A stretch of 64,000 nt of DNA from Seonamhaeicola maritimus (GTDB lineage: Bacteria; Bacteroidota; Bacteroidia; Flavobacteriales; Flavobacteriaceae). A program made the translations under genes and the position numbers. The stretch is from NCBI RefSeq assembly GCF_008056315.1, contig NZ_VRKQ01000008.1, forward strand, positions 1,444,957-1,508,956, given 5' to 3'. Under the pieces are notes generated by a model. That model was not told the DNA's origin. It was given only the letters and a program-made list of their open reading frames with translations, and searched no databases. Shown in pieces: positions 45,381-55,414 of the stretch; position 1 is the first letter of the stretch; the number at the start of each line of letters is the position of its first letter.

Positions 45381-45477
45381 ACATAGTTTTGAATGTATTC
45401 GTAAAATTGTTACGTATTATTATGACTTTACAAAAGTGTGTTCTACATACTGTCATTCTAACTGATAAAACTAAAAT

Positions 45478-48400
45478 ATGTTAAAACTAAAACTCAAAAT
45501 GAAACAAAAATTTAAAAGACAATTTCCTGTTTCTGGGTTTGTATTAATGCTCGTCTTACTGTTTTCCAGTTTTACGGTTGTTAATTTGCAAGCCCAAAAT
45601 AAGATTTCTGGTGTGGTGAAAGATGCTGGTGGGCTACCTTTACCCGGTGTTAGTGTAATCCAAAAAGGAACTACCCGAGGCGCATCAACTGACTTTGATG
45701 GAAACTATACGCTTGAATTGACTTCAGGTGATGAAATTCTAGTATTTTCTTATATAGGTTTCAAAACAATAGAAATTCCGGTTAATGGTCAAACAACCAT
45801 CAATGTAACTTTAGATGAGGACATAGAAAGCTTAGATGAAGTAGTAATTGTAGGTTATGGTACTCAGAAAAAAGAAAGTGTGGTAGGGGCAATTTCTCAG
45901 GTAAAAGGAGAAGAATTACTGATGAGAGCTGCTGGTATAACAAATGTTGAAGAAGCACTTCAAGGTAATTTACCGGGTGTTACTGCAATACAAGGTAGTG
46001 GTACTCCTGGTGAATCTAATATGAGGATTTTTATTCGTGGATTAAGTTCATGGAACGGAGAAGGTGGTCCTCTTATTCTTGTTGATGGTGTTAAGAGATC
46101 GATGACCGATATCGATATGAATGATATTGAAAAACTTTCGGTACTTAAAGATGCTTCTGCTACAGCGGTTTTTGGTGTAGAAGGAGCTAATGGTGTAATA
46201 TTAATTACCACTAAACGTGGGCAAGTAGGTAAGGCGCAGTTGTCTTTAAATGTAAATTCAACAATTAAATTTGTTTCACAATTGCCGAATAAGTTAGATT
46301 CCTATGATGGGCTATCACAAGCTAATAGTTCTATTCTAAGAGAGTTGGCAGTTTTACCCGGATCTTGGGGTGATTATACGCCTATGGGTATTCTTGATAG
46401 ATACCGTAATCCTTCAAGTTTGGAAGAAAGTCGTATATATGCAAATGTTAATTGGGAGGATGAATTGTTGAAAGATTTTGCTCAAGATTATAGAATTAAT
46501 TTTTCTGTACGAGGTGGTAATAAAACGGCTAAATACTTTGGGAGTTTAGCTTACCAAACAGTAGATGATATTTTTGATGGCGGTAAGTATGACAATGGAA
46601 GAGGTTATTTAGGTGAGTACAAATATGAAAGATTTAATTATAGAAGTAATATTGATTTTAATGTTACCAGCACCACAGAGTTGTCTGTAAATCTTTCTGG
46701 TTTTTTAGGAATTAGAGAAAATCCTTCTCTAATAAGTAATGTAACCAATGGTCTTTACCAAATAGCTCCTAACCTATACACACCTGTATATGATGATGGT
46801 TTTTATGGTTTATCAACAAACCCTGCTTTTATTTTCGAGAATTCTATTGTGAAATTATCCGCTTCAGGATATGATACTTTTACAAACTTTCAAGTAAATA
46901 CAGATTTTATATTGAAGCAAAAATTAGATTTTATTACAGAAGGTTTATCTTTTCAAGGACGTTTTTCTTTAGATAATAACATGAGAAGTAAACAATCTTT
47001 AAATGATGGAGGTGTACAGTATAGGGTTTATGATGGTGATGTAGAGGAGTTTGAGATTCCAAATGGTGTGAATGACTTTGATTATGTTCAAGCACCTTGG
47101 ACTTTAGGTTCTTCAGAAGTTGAGAATGGTCAACGTGAACGTAGAATGGTTTATGATTTTTCATTTAATTATAATAAGACTATAGCAGAGAAACATAATG
47201 TAACAGCATTATTTTTAATGAGAAGGCAACAGTATGCAAAAGGTAGTCAGTTTCCAAGATACCGTGAAGACTGGGTTGGAAGGGTAACTTATAACTATGA
47301 TACAAGATACTTTTTAGATATAAATGGAGCCTATAATGGATCTGAAAAATTTGGCCCAGGATTTCGTTTTGATCTCTTCCCTTCCGTAGCACTAGGTTGG
47401 ACAGTGTCTAACGAGTCTTTTATGGAAAATGTAGATTGGTTAGATAAACTTAAATTTAGAGGTTCTTACGGACTTGTTGGTGATGATAATTTTAGCGGTA
47501 GATGGAGATATGTTACCCAATGGGAGAATGGTGGAGCTGCGTTTTTAGTGCCAAGTTCATATCAAGGATCAGGAGGAAGATCGCCTTATATCTTCTATAG
47601 AGAGGCGCAAGTTGGAAATCCTAACCTTCAATGGGAAACAGCTACTAAGTACAATGTAGGGGCTGAGTTCTCTATATTTAATGGTTTATTAACTGCTGAA
47701 TTAGATTATTTTGCAGAAGATCGTGATAATATTGTTGTTCCTGGTTCACAACGTAGTGTGCCAGATTGGTTTGGAACATCACCTCCGGATTTTAATACTG
47801 GTAAGGTTGAGGTAAGAGGTTATGAGATTGTTCTTGGTGCCAATTACACATTTGATAGCGGTTTAAATCTATTTGGTAATTTTAACTTTACGCAAGCAAT
47901 AGATGAAGTTATTGAAAGAGAAGATCCTATATTTAGACCTGATTATCAAAAGAATGCAGGTTTTCCAATTGGGCAATCAAGAACAGCAATTCCTGGAGGA
48001 ATATTGACGAATTGGGATGATGTATATATGTCTACACCACAGATAAACAATCAAAACCTAATTCGAGTAGGTTATTATGATGTAATGGATTTTGACGGTG
48101 ATGGTATTTATAATAGTGCTTTTGATAATGCACCCTTTGGTTATGCAACGCGTCCTCAAAGAAACTGGAGTGCTACTTTAGGAGCACGTTACAAAGGTTT
48201 TAGTCTTTCAGCCCAGTTATACGGAACGCAGAATGCTTCTAGACTTTTTAGTAACAATACGTTTACTCAGCAAACTCCTTTGATTTTTACTCAAGATTTA
48301 GATTATTGGACTGTTGATACTCCTAATAATACAGACACGCAGCCTAAGTGGCGAGCAGATGGTGCTACCAACCCTAGAGATAACTGGTTAGATGCATCAT

Positions 48401-48621
48401 TAACAAGGCTTAAAGCGGTTTCATTGTCTTATGATATACCTAAAAAAACTTGTGAAAAACTAGGGTTAAAGAAACTTCAAGTTTTTGCAAATGGTAATAA
48501 CTTGTTCCTATGGTCTAACTTACCTGACGATAGAGAGTTTAATACTTCATCAGATGCACAGGCTAGGGGAGATTACCCTACCTTAAAGAGATTTAACTTT
48601 GGTTTTAATATGAATTTTTAA
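45478..48621 (+). CDS. SusC-like TonB-dependent receptor 1
   Basis: This 1047-residue outer-membrane transporter has a signal peptide, a CarboxypepD_reg-like domain (KISGVVKDAGGLPLPGVSVI), a TonB box followed by EVVIVGYGTQKKESVVGAIS, a plug (LQGNLPGVTAIQGSGTPGES, LSVLKDASATAVFG) and a SusC-type barrel. With SusD1, 12 bases downstream, it should import oligosaccharides. Two ATGs are possible (45478 or 45499); the second gives a more typical signal peptide (MKQKFKRQ). It is the first structural gene of the PUL operon. Confidence 0.95.
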   Translation: MLKLKLKMKQKFKRQFPVSGFVLMLVLLFSSFTVVNLQAQNKISGVVKDAGGLPLPGVSVIQKGTTRGASTDFDGNYTLELTSGDEILVFSYIGFKTIEIPVNGQTTINVTLDEDIESLDEVVIVGYGTQKKESVVGAISQVKGEELLMRAAGITNVEEALQGNLPGVTAIQGSGTPGESNMRIFIRGLSSWNGEGGPLILVDGVKRSMTDIDMNDIEKLSVLKDASATAVFGVEGANGVILITTKRGQVGKAQLSLNVNSTIKFVSQLPNKLDSYDGLSQANSSILRELAVLPGSWGDYTPMGILDRYRNPSSLEESRIYANVNWEDELLKDFAQDYRINFSVRGGNKTAKYFGSLAYQTVDDIFDGGKYDNGRGYLGEYKYERFNYRSNIDFNVTSTTELSVNLSGFLGIRENPSLISNVTNGLYQIAPNLYTPVYDDGFYGLSTNPAFIFENSIVKLSASGYDTFTNFQVNTDFILKQKLDFITEGLSFQGRFSLDNNMRSKQSLNDGGVQYRVYDGDVEEFEIPNGVNDFDYVQAPWTLGSSEVENGQRERRMVYDFSFNYNKTIAEKHNVTALFLMRRQQYAKGSQFPRYREDWVGRVTYNYDTRYFLDINGAYNGSEKFGPGFRFDLFPSVALGWTVSNESFMENVDWLDKLKFRGSYGLVGDDNFSGRWRYVTQWENGGAAFLVPSSYQGSGGRSPYIFYREAQVGNPNLQWETATKYNVGAEFSIFNGLLTAELDYFAEDRDNIVVPGSQRSVPDWFGTSPPDFNTGKVEVRGYEIVLGANYTFDSGLNLFGNFNFTQAIDEVIEREDPIFRPDYQKNAGFPIGQSRTAIPGGILTNWDDVYMSTPQINNQNLIRVGYYDVMDFDGDGIYNSAFDNAPFGYATRPQRNWSATLGARYKGFSLSAQLYGTQNASRLFSNNTFTQQTPLIFTQDLDYWTVDTPNNTDTQPKWRADGATNPRDNWLDASLTRLKAVSLSYDIPKKTCEKLGLKKLQVFANGNNLFLWSNLPDDREFNTSSDAQARGDYPTLKRFNFGFNMNF

Positions 48622-48633
48622 AAAGAAGATGTC

Positions 48634-50508
48634 ATGAAAAATTTTAAAATAAAATTAATTATTATTCTAGGGCTCATTTTGTCGTTTTCTTGTGAGGACT
48701 ACCTAGATCAGGCTCCAGAGTCAACTTTAGACCAAGAAGAGGTTTTTTCAACCTTTAAGAACGCACAAGGGTTTGTTGAAGAGATGTACGCATCAGTGGT
48801 GGATTATGGAACATCAGCCCATACCTTCCAAGATTATATATATGGCGATGACGCCTATGGCAATAGAACTTGGAAAGCAAGTTATCAAATTGATTTTGGA
48901 AACTTAAATGCTGTTGCAAGGCATAGATATAGTTACTTGTGGAATTGGCAAAGTGCTGAGTATGGTACCAATAATGCCAATATTAACCAAGCTAATGCCA
49001 GTAGAAGACCTGGTTTATGGGATGGTAGTTTAAGAGGTATTCGTAAAGCTAATATTGTAATTGCTAGTGTAGAACAAGATGGGTTAATGGTAGATGCCAC
49101 TCAAGAGGAAAGAGATGTTATACTAGGGCAAGCCTATTTTTTTAGAGCATTTTTTCACAATGAGATTATGAAATTTTATGGACGCTTTCCTTATATAAAA
49201 GAAGTGTTAGTGGGTGATTTTGCAATACCACGTCCTGAAACATATAAAGAATGTGCTTTAGAGGCTAATGAAGATTATAAGAGGGCCATTGAGTTATTGC
49301 CTTTAAATTGGGATGATGAAGCCTATGGGCAACTAACCTTTGGAGAAAATAAAGGGAGGCTTACCAAAGGAGTAGCTTATGCATTTCAAGGTAAAAACCT
49401 GCTTCTTGCGGGAAGCCCGTTGATGCATGGTAACAATAAAAGTATAAACACCTATGAGTATGATACAGAATTATGCAATATGGCTGTTGATGCTTTTGCA
49501 GGTATACTTAAATTAGATGACCAAGGGTTTTATGATTTAGCCACTTGGGAAAATTATGATGAGGTATTTTGGAAAACACCAACACCTAATTCGTGGCCTG
49601 GTAGTACTGAGTTCGTTTTTTCAGCTCCTGGAGGTAATCAGGCTCAGGCTCAAAGATTTATGACTGCTGGGATTGATAGAGATATTCATGGTAGGAATGG
49701 GTCAGAAATTGTTAGCCCAACACATAATTTTATTCATCAAAATTTTGGAATGTCTAACGGTCTGTCAATTGAAGATGATTTAAGTGGTTTATACGGGCCA
49801 ACATTATATGATCCTCTTAATCCATTTGATAATCGTGATCCACGTTTTTATAAATGGGTTGTTATAGATGGCGAAGTTTTTGGAACAAAAGCATCAATTC
49901 CTGCTAAGCATAGAGTAGCTCAGCTTTTTACCGGTGGAGAGCACCGTAGTACAGGTAGTGATAATCAACCATCTACAACTGGATACATGCACAAGAAGTT
50001 TTATCCTATTATTGATGGGGAGTTTCATAGTAAATGGAATAGAATTATTGATCAATATACCGGAGTACGTTTACATATGAGATTAACTGATGTCTATTTA
50101 ATGTATGCCGAAGCATTACATGCGGCTAAGGGAGCAACTACAGCACCTGCTTCTTATCCATTAACTGCTGAGGCTGCTATTAATTTATTCCGTAGTAGAG
50201 CGGGTATTCCAGATGTTCACCCATCAATTGTATCTAATAGCAACAAGTTTATGGACGAATTAAGACGAGAAAGAAGTGTTGAGTTAAGTTATGAAGCTCA
50301 TAGATGGGTAGATATTCGCCGTTGGGGAGTAGCACACGAGATAGAGTATAGAAGAAAAACATCTTTTGAATTTCCTCAAGATCATTCGTCATATACAGAA
50401 AATCTACTTGTTGAGAGAGTTTGTGAATTCCCAAAACATTATTGGTTACCATTTGAGGCTAAACAAACACAGATTTATGAGGGATTCCCTCAAAATCCAG
50501 GATGGTAG
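48634..50508 (+). CDS. SusD-like surface glycan-binding lipoprotein 1
   Basis: This 624-residue RagB/SusD-family lipoprotein carries a lipobox in LILSFSC followed by EDYLDQAPES, a normal start for mature SusD. TPR-like helices and the C-terminal region RRERSVELSYEAHRWVDIRR are family marks. It caps SusC1 from outside and captures oligosaccharides. The gene follows SusC1 with 12 bases between. Confidence 0.95.
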   Translation: MKNFKIKLIIILGLILSFSCEDYLDQAPESTLDQEEVFSTFKNAQGFVEEMYASVVDYGTSAHTFQDYIYGDDAYGNRTWKASYQIDFGNLNAVARHRYSYLWNWQSAEYGTNNANINQANASRRPGLWDGSLRGIRKANIVIASVEQDGLMVDATQEERDVILGQAYFFRAFFHNEIMKFYGRFPYIKEVLVGDFAIPRPETYKECALEANEDYKRAIELLPLNWDDEAYGQLTFGENKGRLTKGVAYAFQGKNLLLAGSPLMHGNNKSINTYEYDTELCNMAVDAFAGILKLDDQGFYDLATWENYDEVFWKTPTPNSWPGSTEFVFSAPGGNQAQAQRFMTAGIDRDIHGRNGSEIVSPTHNFIHQNFGMSNGLSIEDDLSGLYGPTLYDPLNPFDNRDPRFYKWVVIDGEVFGTKASIPAKHRVAQLFTGGEHRSTGSDNQPSTTGYMHKKFYPIIDGEFHSKWNRIIDQYTGVRLHMRLTDVYLMYAEALHAAKGATTAPASYPLTAEAAINLFRSRAGIPDVHPSIVSNSNKFMDELRRERSVELSYEAHRWVDIRRWGVAHEIEYRRKTSFEFPQDHSSYTENLLVERVCEFPKHYWLPFEAKQTQIYEGFPQNPGW

Positions 50509-50547
50509 TCTTTAACAAATTCGTTTTAATTAATATAAAGAAAAAAA

Positions 50548-53500
50548 ATGAAGATAAATAAATTATATAGGTTGTTTACTCTTGTGTCCATAGCCTTGTT
50601 TAGCTTTTGTAACATTGCAATGGCTCAAACACAAGGTACAGAGGTATCGGCAACCGTTGTTGATGAACAAGGTAACCCAATAAGTGGAGTTAATGTTTTT
50701 GCACCAAACGGTGTTAAAGCATCAACCAATGATAACGGACAATTTAAACTAGAATTACTTGGTGATGATCCAGTTGTAATTCAAAAAAAGGGTTATGAAT
50801 CACAGCTGATTGATGTGTCTGATTTAACAGGTAATATTACCTTAGATAAATCAGCTTTCTTAGCCACTGAAGATGATCAAATTAAAATGGGCGTTGCTAC
50901 AAAAGACCGTCTTGAAATTGTAGGAGCAGTTTCATCAATAAACACAAGAGACCGTTTAACCTATGACAATACTCAATGGGTTAGAGATTATATTAACGGT
51001 CTAACGTTGGGTGTAAGAGGTTCTTCTAATATTAGAGGTATAGGAGATGCTATTTTTGTTATTGATGGTGTAATTGGTCGTGACCCTAATATTTTAAATA
51101 TGGAAGAGGTTGAGCAGATAACGGTACTTAAAGATGCCAATTCTGTTGCATTATATGGTAGCCAAGGAAGAAATGGTGTTATTGTAATTAATACCAAACG
51201 CGGTCAAATAAATAAAAAAGAAATTAATGTTAATATTCGCTCTGGTATTAGAACGCCTTTGGCTTTGCCAAATTATTTGAGTTCAGCCGGATACATGACG
51301 CTTTTTAATGAAGCTAGAAATAATGATGGGTTAGATAATTTTTATGACCCAGCACTTATTCAAGAATTTAGAACAAGTTCTAACAGATATAAATACCCAG
51401 ATGTAGACCTTTACTCAAGTGAATACGTTCAACCTTTTGTGAACTCTACAAGTGTTATTACTGAGTTTTCTGGTGGAAATGAAAAAAATCAGTATTATGT
51501 TAATGTAGGCTGGAACCGTAATGAAGCTTGGGTTAATATCAATGATGATATCAACGCTGGATCAGACCGTTTTAATGTTAGAGGTAATATAGATTTTAAA
51601 ATAAACGATTGGATTACTAGTAGTCTTGATGGTATTGCTATAATTAGTACAAATAAAGGGTCTAGAGCCAATTTATTGAGTGCTGGTACTACTTTTAAAC
51701 CTAATGCCTATGCACCATTGATTCCTGCAAATCTTATAGATACTAGTGACGATTTGGTTGCTGGTCAAGTGCAGAATGCACGTAACTACAATGGATTTAT
51801 ATTAGGAACAACACAAGAGTTCAAATCAAATGCACCTATTGCTTTGGCCATTGCTGGTGGTTATCAAAATACAGTGTCTAGATCTACACAGTTTAACAAC
51901 TCAATCAATTTTGATTTAGAAAGGATAACAAAGGGCTTATCTGCTAAAACTTATGTGAGTTTTGATTTTTATGATTCTTATAATTTATCAATAAATAATC
52001 AATTTAAAACATATGCACCAGATTGGACTGGAAATAGTATAACAAGTTTTGGTCGTGATAATTCAACTGATCCTCCTACTCCAAATGATACTGGTATTTT
52101 TGGTGAGGACTTAAAAGATCAAACAGAAAATGTTAGTACTAATGGTTTTGTATCGCGCTTTGGTTTTTACGGGCTTGTAAATTATCAAAAGACTATTGCT
52201 GAGAACCATTCTTTAAATACCACTTTTTTAGGTTATTATAATTCACAGAAGAGCAATAACGTTATTCAAACTGATGTTGATTCTCACTTAGGATTTCAAC
52301 TATCTTATGATTTCAAGAAGAAAATATTTGTTGATTTTAGTGGAGCTTATGTTAATTCTTTAAAATTGGCAGAAGGAAATAGAGGAGGTTTATCACCAAC
52401 TGCTGGTGTGGCATACATTTTAAGTGAAGAGCCATTCATGAAAGACAGTAAATTTATTAACTACCTAAAGTTAAAGGCTTCTGGGGGTATAATAAAGTCT
52501 GATCAAGGAATTGATGGTTATTATTTATATGATACCAACTATTCAGATGGATCAAATTTTACTTGGGCAGATGGACAAAGTTCTAACCGTAGACAAGAAA
52601 TCTCGCAAGGAGAGAATCTTAATCTTACATTTGAAGAACGTATAGATTTGAACATTGGTTTTGAAAGTTATTTAATGAATTCACTTTGGTTAGAGTTTAA
52701 TTATTTTAAATCTGAACTTGATAAGCAGTTAACGTTCTTAAATGACAAATACCCATCTTATTACAATACATTTAGACCATATGATAATTTTGATAAGAAT
52801 GAATATACTGGGTTTGAATTAGGGGTTAATTATAATAAGACCTTTAATGAACTTTCAGTAGGTATTGGTGCCAATGTTTTGTATAGTCAAACAAAAGCTG
52901 TAAAACGTTCTGAAATAAATGAATTTGATTATCAAAATAGAGTTGGAAAAGAACTTTCTTCAGTGTTTGGTTTAGTAGATCAAGGCTTTTATTCCGAAGC
53001 AGAATTTACTACAGATGTAGACGGAAATTACATTTTAAATGCTGGTTTGCCAGTTCCTAATTTTGGTGATGTTCAACCAGGAGATATTAAATATCAGGAT
53101 CAAAACGGAGATAATATTATTGATAACGATGATAGAATTGCGATTGGGCAGTCTAGTAGTCCTTGGACCTACGGTATAAACCTAAATTTAAAATATAAAG
53201 CATTTAATCTTTTTATATTAGGAACTGGACAAACTGGAGCAGACGGGAATAAGCTAAGTAGTAGTTTTAACAATTACTATGGAGTAAATGGTAATGATAA
53301 ATATTCTGAAGTTGTATTAGGACGTTGGACACCTGCTACTGCAAATACTGCAACGTTCCCAAGATTATCGTCACAAACAAATCAAAACAATTTTAGACCA
53401 TCAACTTTTTGGATGTATGACAATAGTTATTTTAATATTAACCGTGCTCAGTTAACATTTGAGTTCGATGATAACTTATGTAATAAACTTGGAATGGAAG

Positions 53501-53628
53501 ATTTAAGCTTAAATCTTCAAGGGACTAACCTTTTACAAATAGCAGAAAATAAAGATATTCGTCAGTTAAGGATTGGTTCTACACCACTAACAAGAGCATT
53601 TACGCTTGGGGTGAGAGCGTCATTTTAA
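50548..53628 (+). CDS. SusC-like TonB-dependent receptor 2, atypical plug
   Basis: This 1026-residue receptor has a signal peptide (ending AMAQ), a CarboxypepD_reg-like domain (VSATVVDEQGNPISGVNVFA), a plug (GSSNIRGIGDAIFVIDGV, ITVLKDANSVALYGSQGRNG) and a barrel. Unlike SusC1 it lacks the VVVGYG sequence after the TonB box and the usual LQG motif before the plug, which reads YINGLTLGVRGSSN. It is one of two different pairs in the operon, so it may import a different size class or a different part of the polymer. Confidence 0.93.
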   Translation: MKINKLYRLFTLVSIALFSFCNIAMAQTQGTEVSATVVDEQGNPISGVNVFAPNGVKASTNDNGQFKLELLGDDPVVIQKKGYESQLIDVSDLTGNITLDKSAFLATEDDQIKMGVATKDRLEIVGAVSSINTRDRLTYDNTQWVRDYINGLTLGVRGSSNIRGIGDAIFVIDGVIGRDPNILNMEEVEQITVLKDANSVALYGSQGRNGVIVINTKRGQINKKEINVNIRSGIRTPLALPNYLSSAGYMTLFNEARNNDGLDNFYDPALIQEFRTSSNRYKYPDVDLYSSEYVQPFVNSTSVITEFSGGNEKNQYYVNVGWNRNEAWVNINDDINAGSDRFNVRGNIDFKINDWITSSLDGIAIISTNKGSRANLLSAGTTFKPNAYAPLIPANLIDTSDDLVAGQVQNARNYNGFILGTTQEFKSNAPIALAIAGGYQNTVSRSTQFNNSINFDLERITKGLSAKTYVSFDFYDSYNLSINNQFKTYAPDWTGNSITSFGRDNSTDPPTPNDTGIFGEDLKDQTENVSTNGFVSRFGFYGLVNYQKTIAENHSLNTTFLGYYNSQKSNNVIQTDVDSHLGFQLSYDFKKKIFVDFSGAYVNSLKLAEGNRGGLSPTAGVAYILSEEPFMKDSKFINYLKLKASGGIIKSDQGIDGYYLYDTNYSDGSNFTWADGQSSNRRQEISQGENLNLTFEERIDLNIGFESYLMNSLWLEFNYFKSELDKQLTFLNDKYPSYYNTFRPYDNFDKNEYTGFELGVNYNKTFNELSVGIGANVLYSQTKAVKRSEINEFDYQNRVGKELSSVFGLVDQGFYSEAEFTTDVDGNYILNAGLPVPNFGDVQPGDIKYQDQNGDNIIDNDDRIAIGQSSSPWTYGINLNLKYKAFNLFILGTGQTGADGNKLSSSFNNYYGVNGNDKYSEVVLGRWTPATANTATFPRLSSQTNQNNFRPSTFWMYDNSYFNINRAQLTFEFDDNLCNKLGMEDLSLNLQGTNLLQIAENKDIRQLRIGSTPLTRAFTLGVRASF

Positions 53629-53655
53629 TATAATTAGAAAATTTAGATAAATAAA

Positions 53656-55374
53656 ATGAAAAATTTAATAAAATATATATTAATTATGTTGGTTTTCACT
53701 GGCATGATTGCTTGTGATACCTTAGATCCTATTGATGAAAACAGGTTAGATTTTGATTTTGTTAGTTCAGATCCAGCATCAGCAGAAGGTTTATTGTTAC
53801 AGGGGTACTCTGGCTTAGTAAATCAGTATTCATTTTCTGAGGCAGCTACTGATGATGCAGTCAATAATCAAATGAATAATGGGTACAAAAGAATAGCTCT
53901 AGGAGAGTTAAACGCTCAATATAATCCAGCTGCTCGTTGGAATAGTTTTGAACGCGTATTCTGGATGAACAGATTCTTAGAAATTATTGAGGCTGGTGAG
54001 ATTCAATGGAGCAGAGATGAAGATATTAACGAAATGTTTAATCTTCGTATGAAGGGAGAGGCACTTGCGCTTAGAGCATTACACCATTTTTATGTGTTAC
54101 AGGCACATGCTGGAGTAGGGACTTCAGGTACCTTATTAGGGATTCCATACTTTACTGAGTTTATTGAGGCTGATGGTGATTTTAATACGCCACGTTTATC
54201 ATTTGAAGCTTCCGTACAAGCTATTATGCAAGATTTTGATGATGCCTTAGCTTTATTACCAACAGATTATGGACTTAATCAGGGTGATGTAGACCCGTTG
54301 TATGCGAGTTATGATTATTCTAAGTATGAAGTAGTGAATGGAGGTCAATATGATTTACGTATTACAGGTAGAATAGTAAAAGCACTTAAAGCACGTTTGG
54401 CTCTTTTTGCGGCTAGTCCTTCTTTTTTAAACGATCAAGGGTATTATAATATGGCGGCAAATTATGCAGGTGATGTACTAAATACTATTGGAGGTATTTC
54501 TGGATTGGCGTCAGATGGTGTAGAGTTTTATACATCAGATGATGATAAAGACAGTGCTGAAATGTTATGGCGTGGTTCTCAAGGAGGCAATAGCTCAACT
54601 TATGAGGAAAGAATGTTTCCGCCTTCTGTAAATGGAAAGGGAGAGATAAACCCAACTCATAACTTTGTAATGGCATTCCCTATGCAGGATGGTTATCCGG
54701 CAACCGCTGCAAATGGTTATGACGAGCAAAACCCATACGCCAATAGAGATCCTAGATTAGATAAATATGTTGTTCTTAATGGATCTTCATTTGGTGGAGG
54801 TAATATTAACACTGGAGAAGGAGGAGGAATTGATAGATTAGACTCTATTCCTCAATTTTCAACAACTACTGGGTATTACTTAAAAAAGTTATTACGTCCA
54901 GATGTTAGAATTAATAGTGATGGAACTACAACAGGTAAGAGACACTTTAATGTGTATTTTAGATATACAGAATTATTTTTAATTTTAGCGGAGGCAGCCA
55001 ATGAAGTAGGAGGTCCAGACCAACAGGTGAATGGAATGTCTGCACGTGATGTGATTGCTGCAATTCGTGATAGAGCTGGTATAACACAACCTGATAATTA
55101 CTTAGCATCTATTACAACTAAAGAAGCTATGCGCGATCTTATCAAAAATGAGCGCCGTTTAGAACTAAGTTTTGAGGGACACAGGTTTTGGGACCTTAGA
55201 AGATGGGGCTCATCATTAAATGAAACGGCTAAGGGATATTTTTATGATGGAAGTAATTATGTTGAGTTACCATCAATTGAGAGTAGAAATTATCAACCTT
55301 TTGCTACCTATATGCCAATTCCAAATGCTGAAACGTTGAAGTTTTCTGCACTTGAACAAAATAATGGCTGGTAG
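53656..55374 (+). CDS. SusD-like surface glycan-binding lipoprotein 2
   Basis: This 572-residue RagB/SusD lipoprotein has the lipobox in LVFTGMIAC and the C-terminal family motif KNERRLELSFEGHRFWDLRR. It follows SusC2 by 27 bases. The sequence is clearly different from SusD1, so the two pairs are not a recent duplication. Its stop is 40 bases before the next ATG. Confidence 0.94.
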   Translation: MKNLIKYILIMLVFTGMIACDTLDPIDENRLDFDFVSSDPASAEGLLLQGYSGLVNQYSFSEAATDDAVNNQMNNGYKRIALGELNAQYNPAARWNSFERVFWMNRFLEIIEAGEIQWSRDEDINEMFNLRMKGEALALRALHHFYVLQAHAGVGTSGTLLGIPYFTEFIEADGDFNTPRLSFEASVQAIMQDFDDALALLPTDYGLNQGDVDPLYASYDYSKYEVVNGGQYDLRITGRIVKALKARLALFAASPSFLNDQGYYNMAANYAGDVLNTIGGISGLASDGVEFYTSDDDKDSAEMLWRGSQGGNSSTYEERMFPPSVNGKGEINPTHNFVMAFPMQDGYPATAANGYDEQNPYANRDPRLDKYVVLNGSSFGGGNINTGEGGGIDRLDSIPQFSTTTGYYLKKLLRPDVRINSDGTTTGKRHFNVYFRYTELFLILAEAANEVGGPDQQVNGMSARDVIAAIRDRAGITQPDNYLASITTKEAMRDLIKNERRLELSFEGHRFWDLRRWGSSLNETAKGYFYDGSNYVELPSIESRNYQPFATYMPIPNAETLKFSALEQNNGW

Positions 55375-55414
55375 GATAATTGCATATTTTAAAAGAATTA
55401 AAAAAATATTAGAC

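Noticed and set aside
45960-47392. Minus-strand frames inside SusC1
   Set aside because: They are antisense shadows of a conserved receptor without recognisable domains.
55352-55414. Upstream ATG of the DUF1735 lipoprotein
   Set aside because: It overlaps the SusD2 coding end and would bury the lipoprotein signal that begins at 55415.
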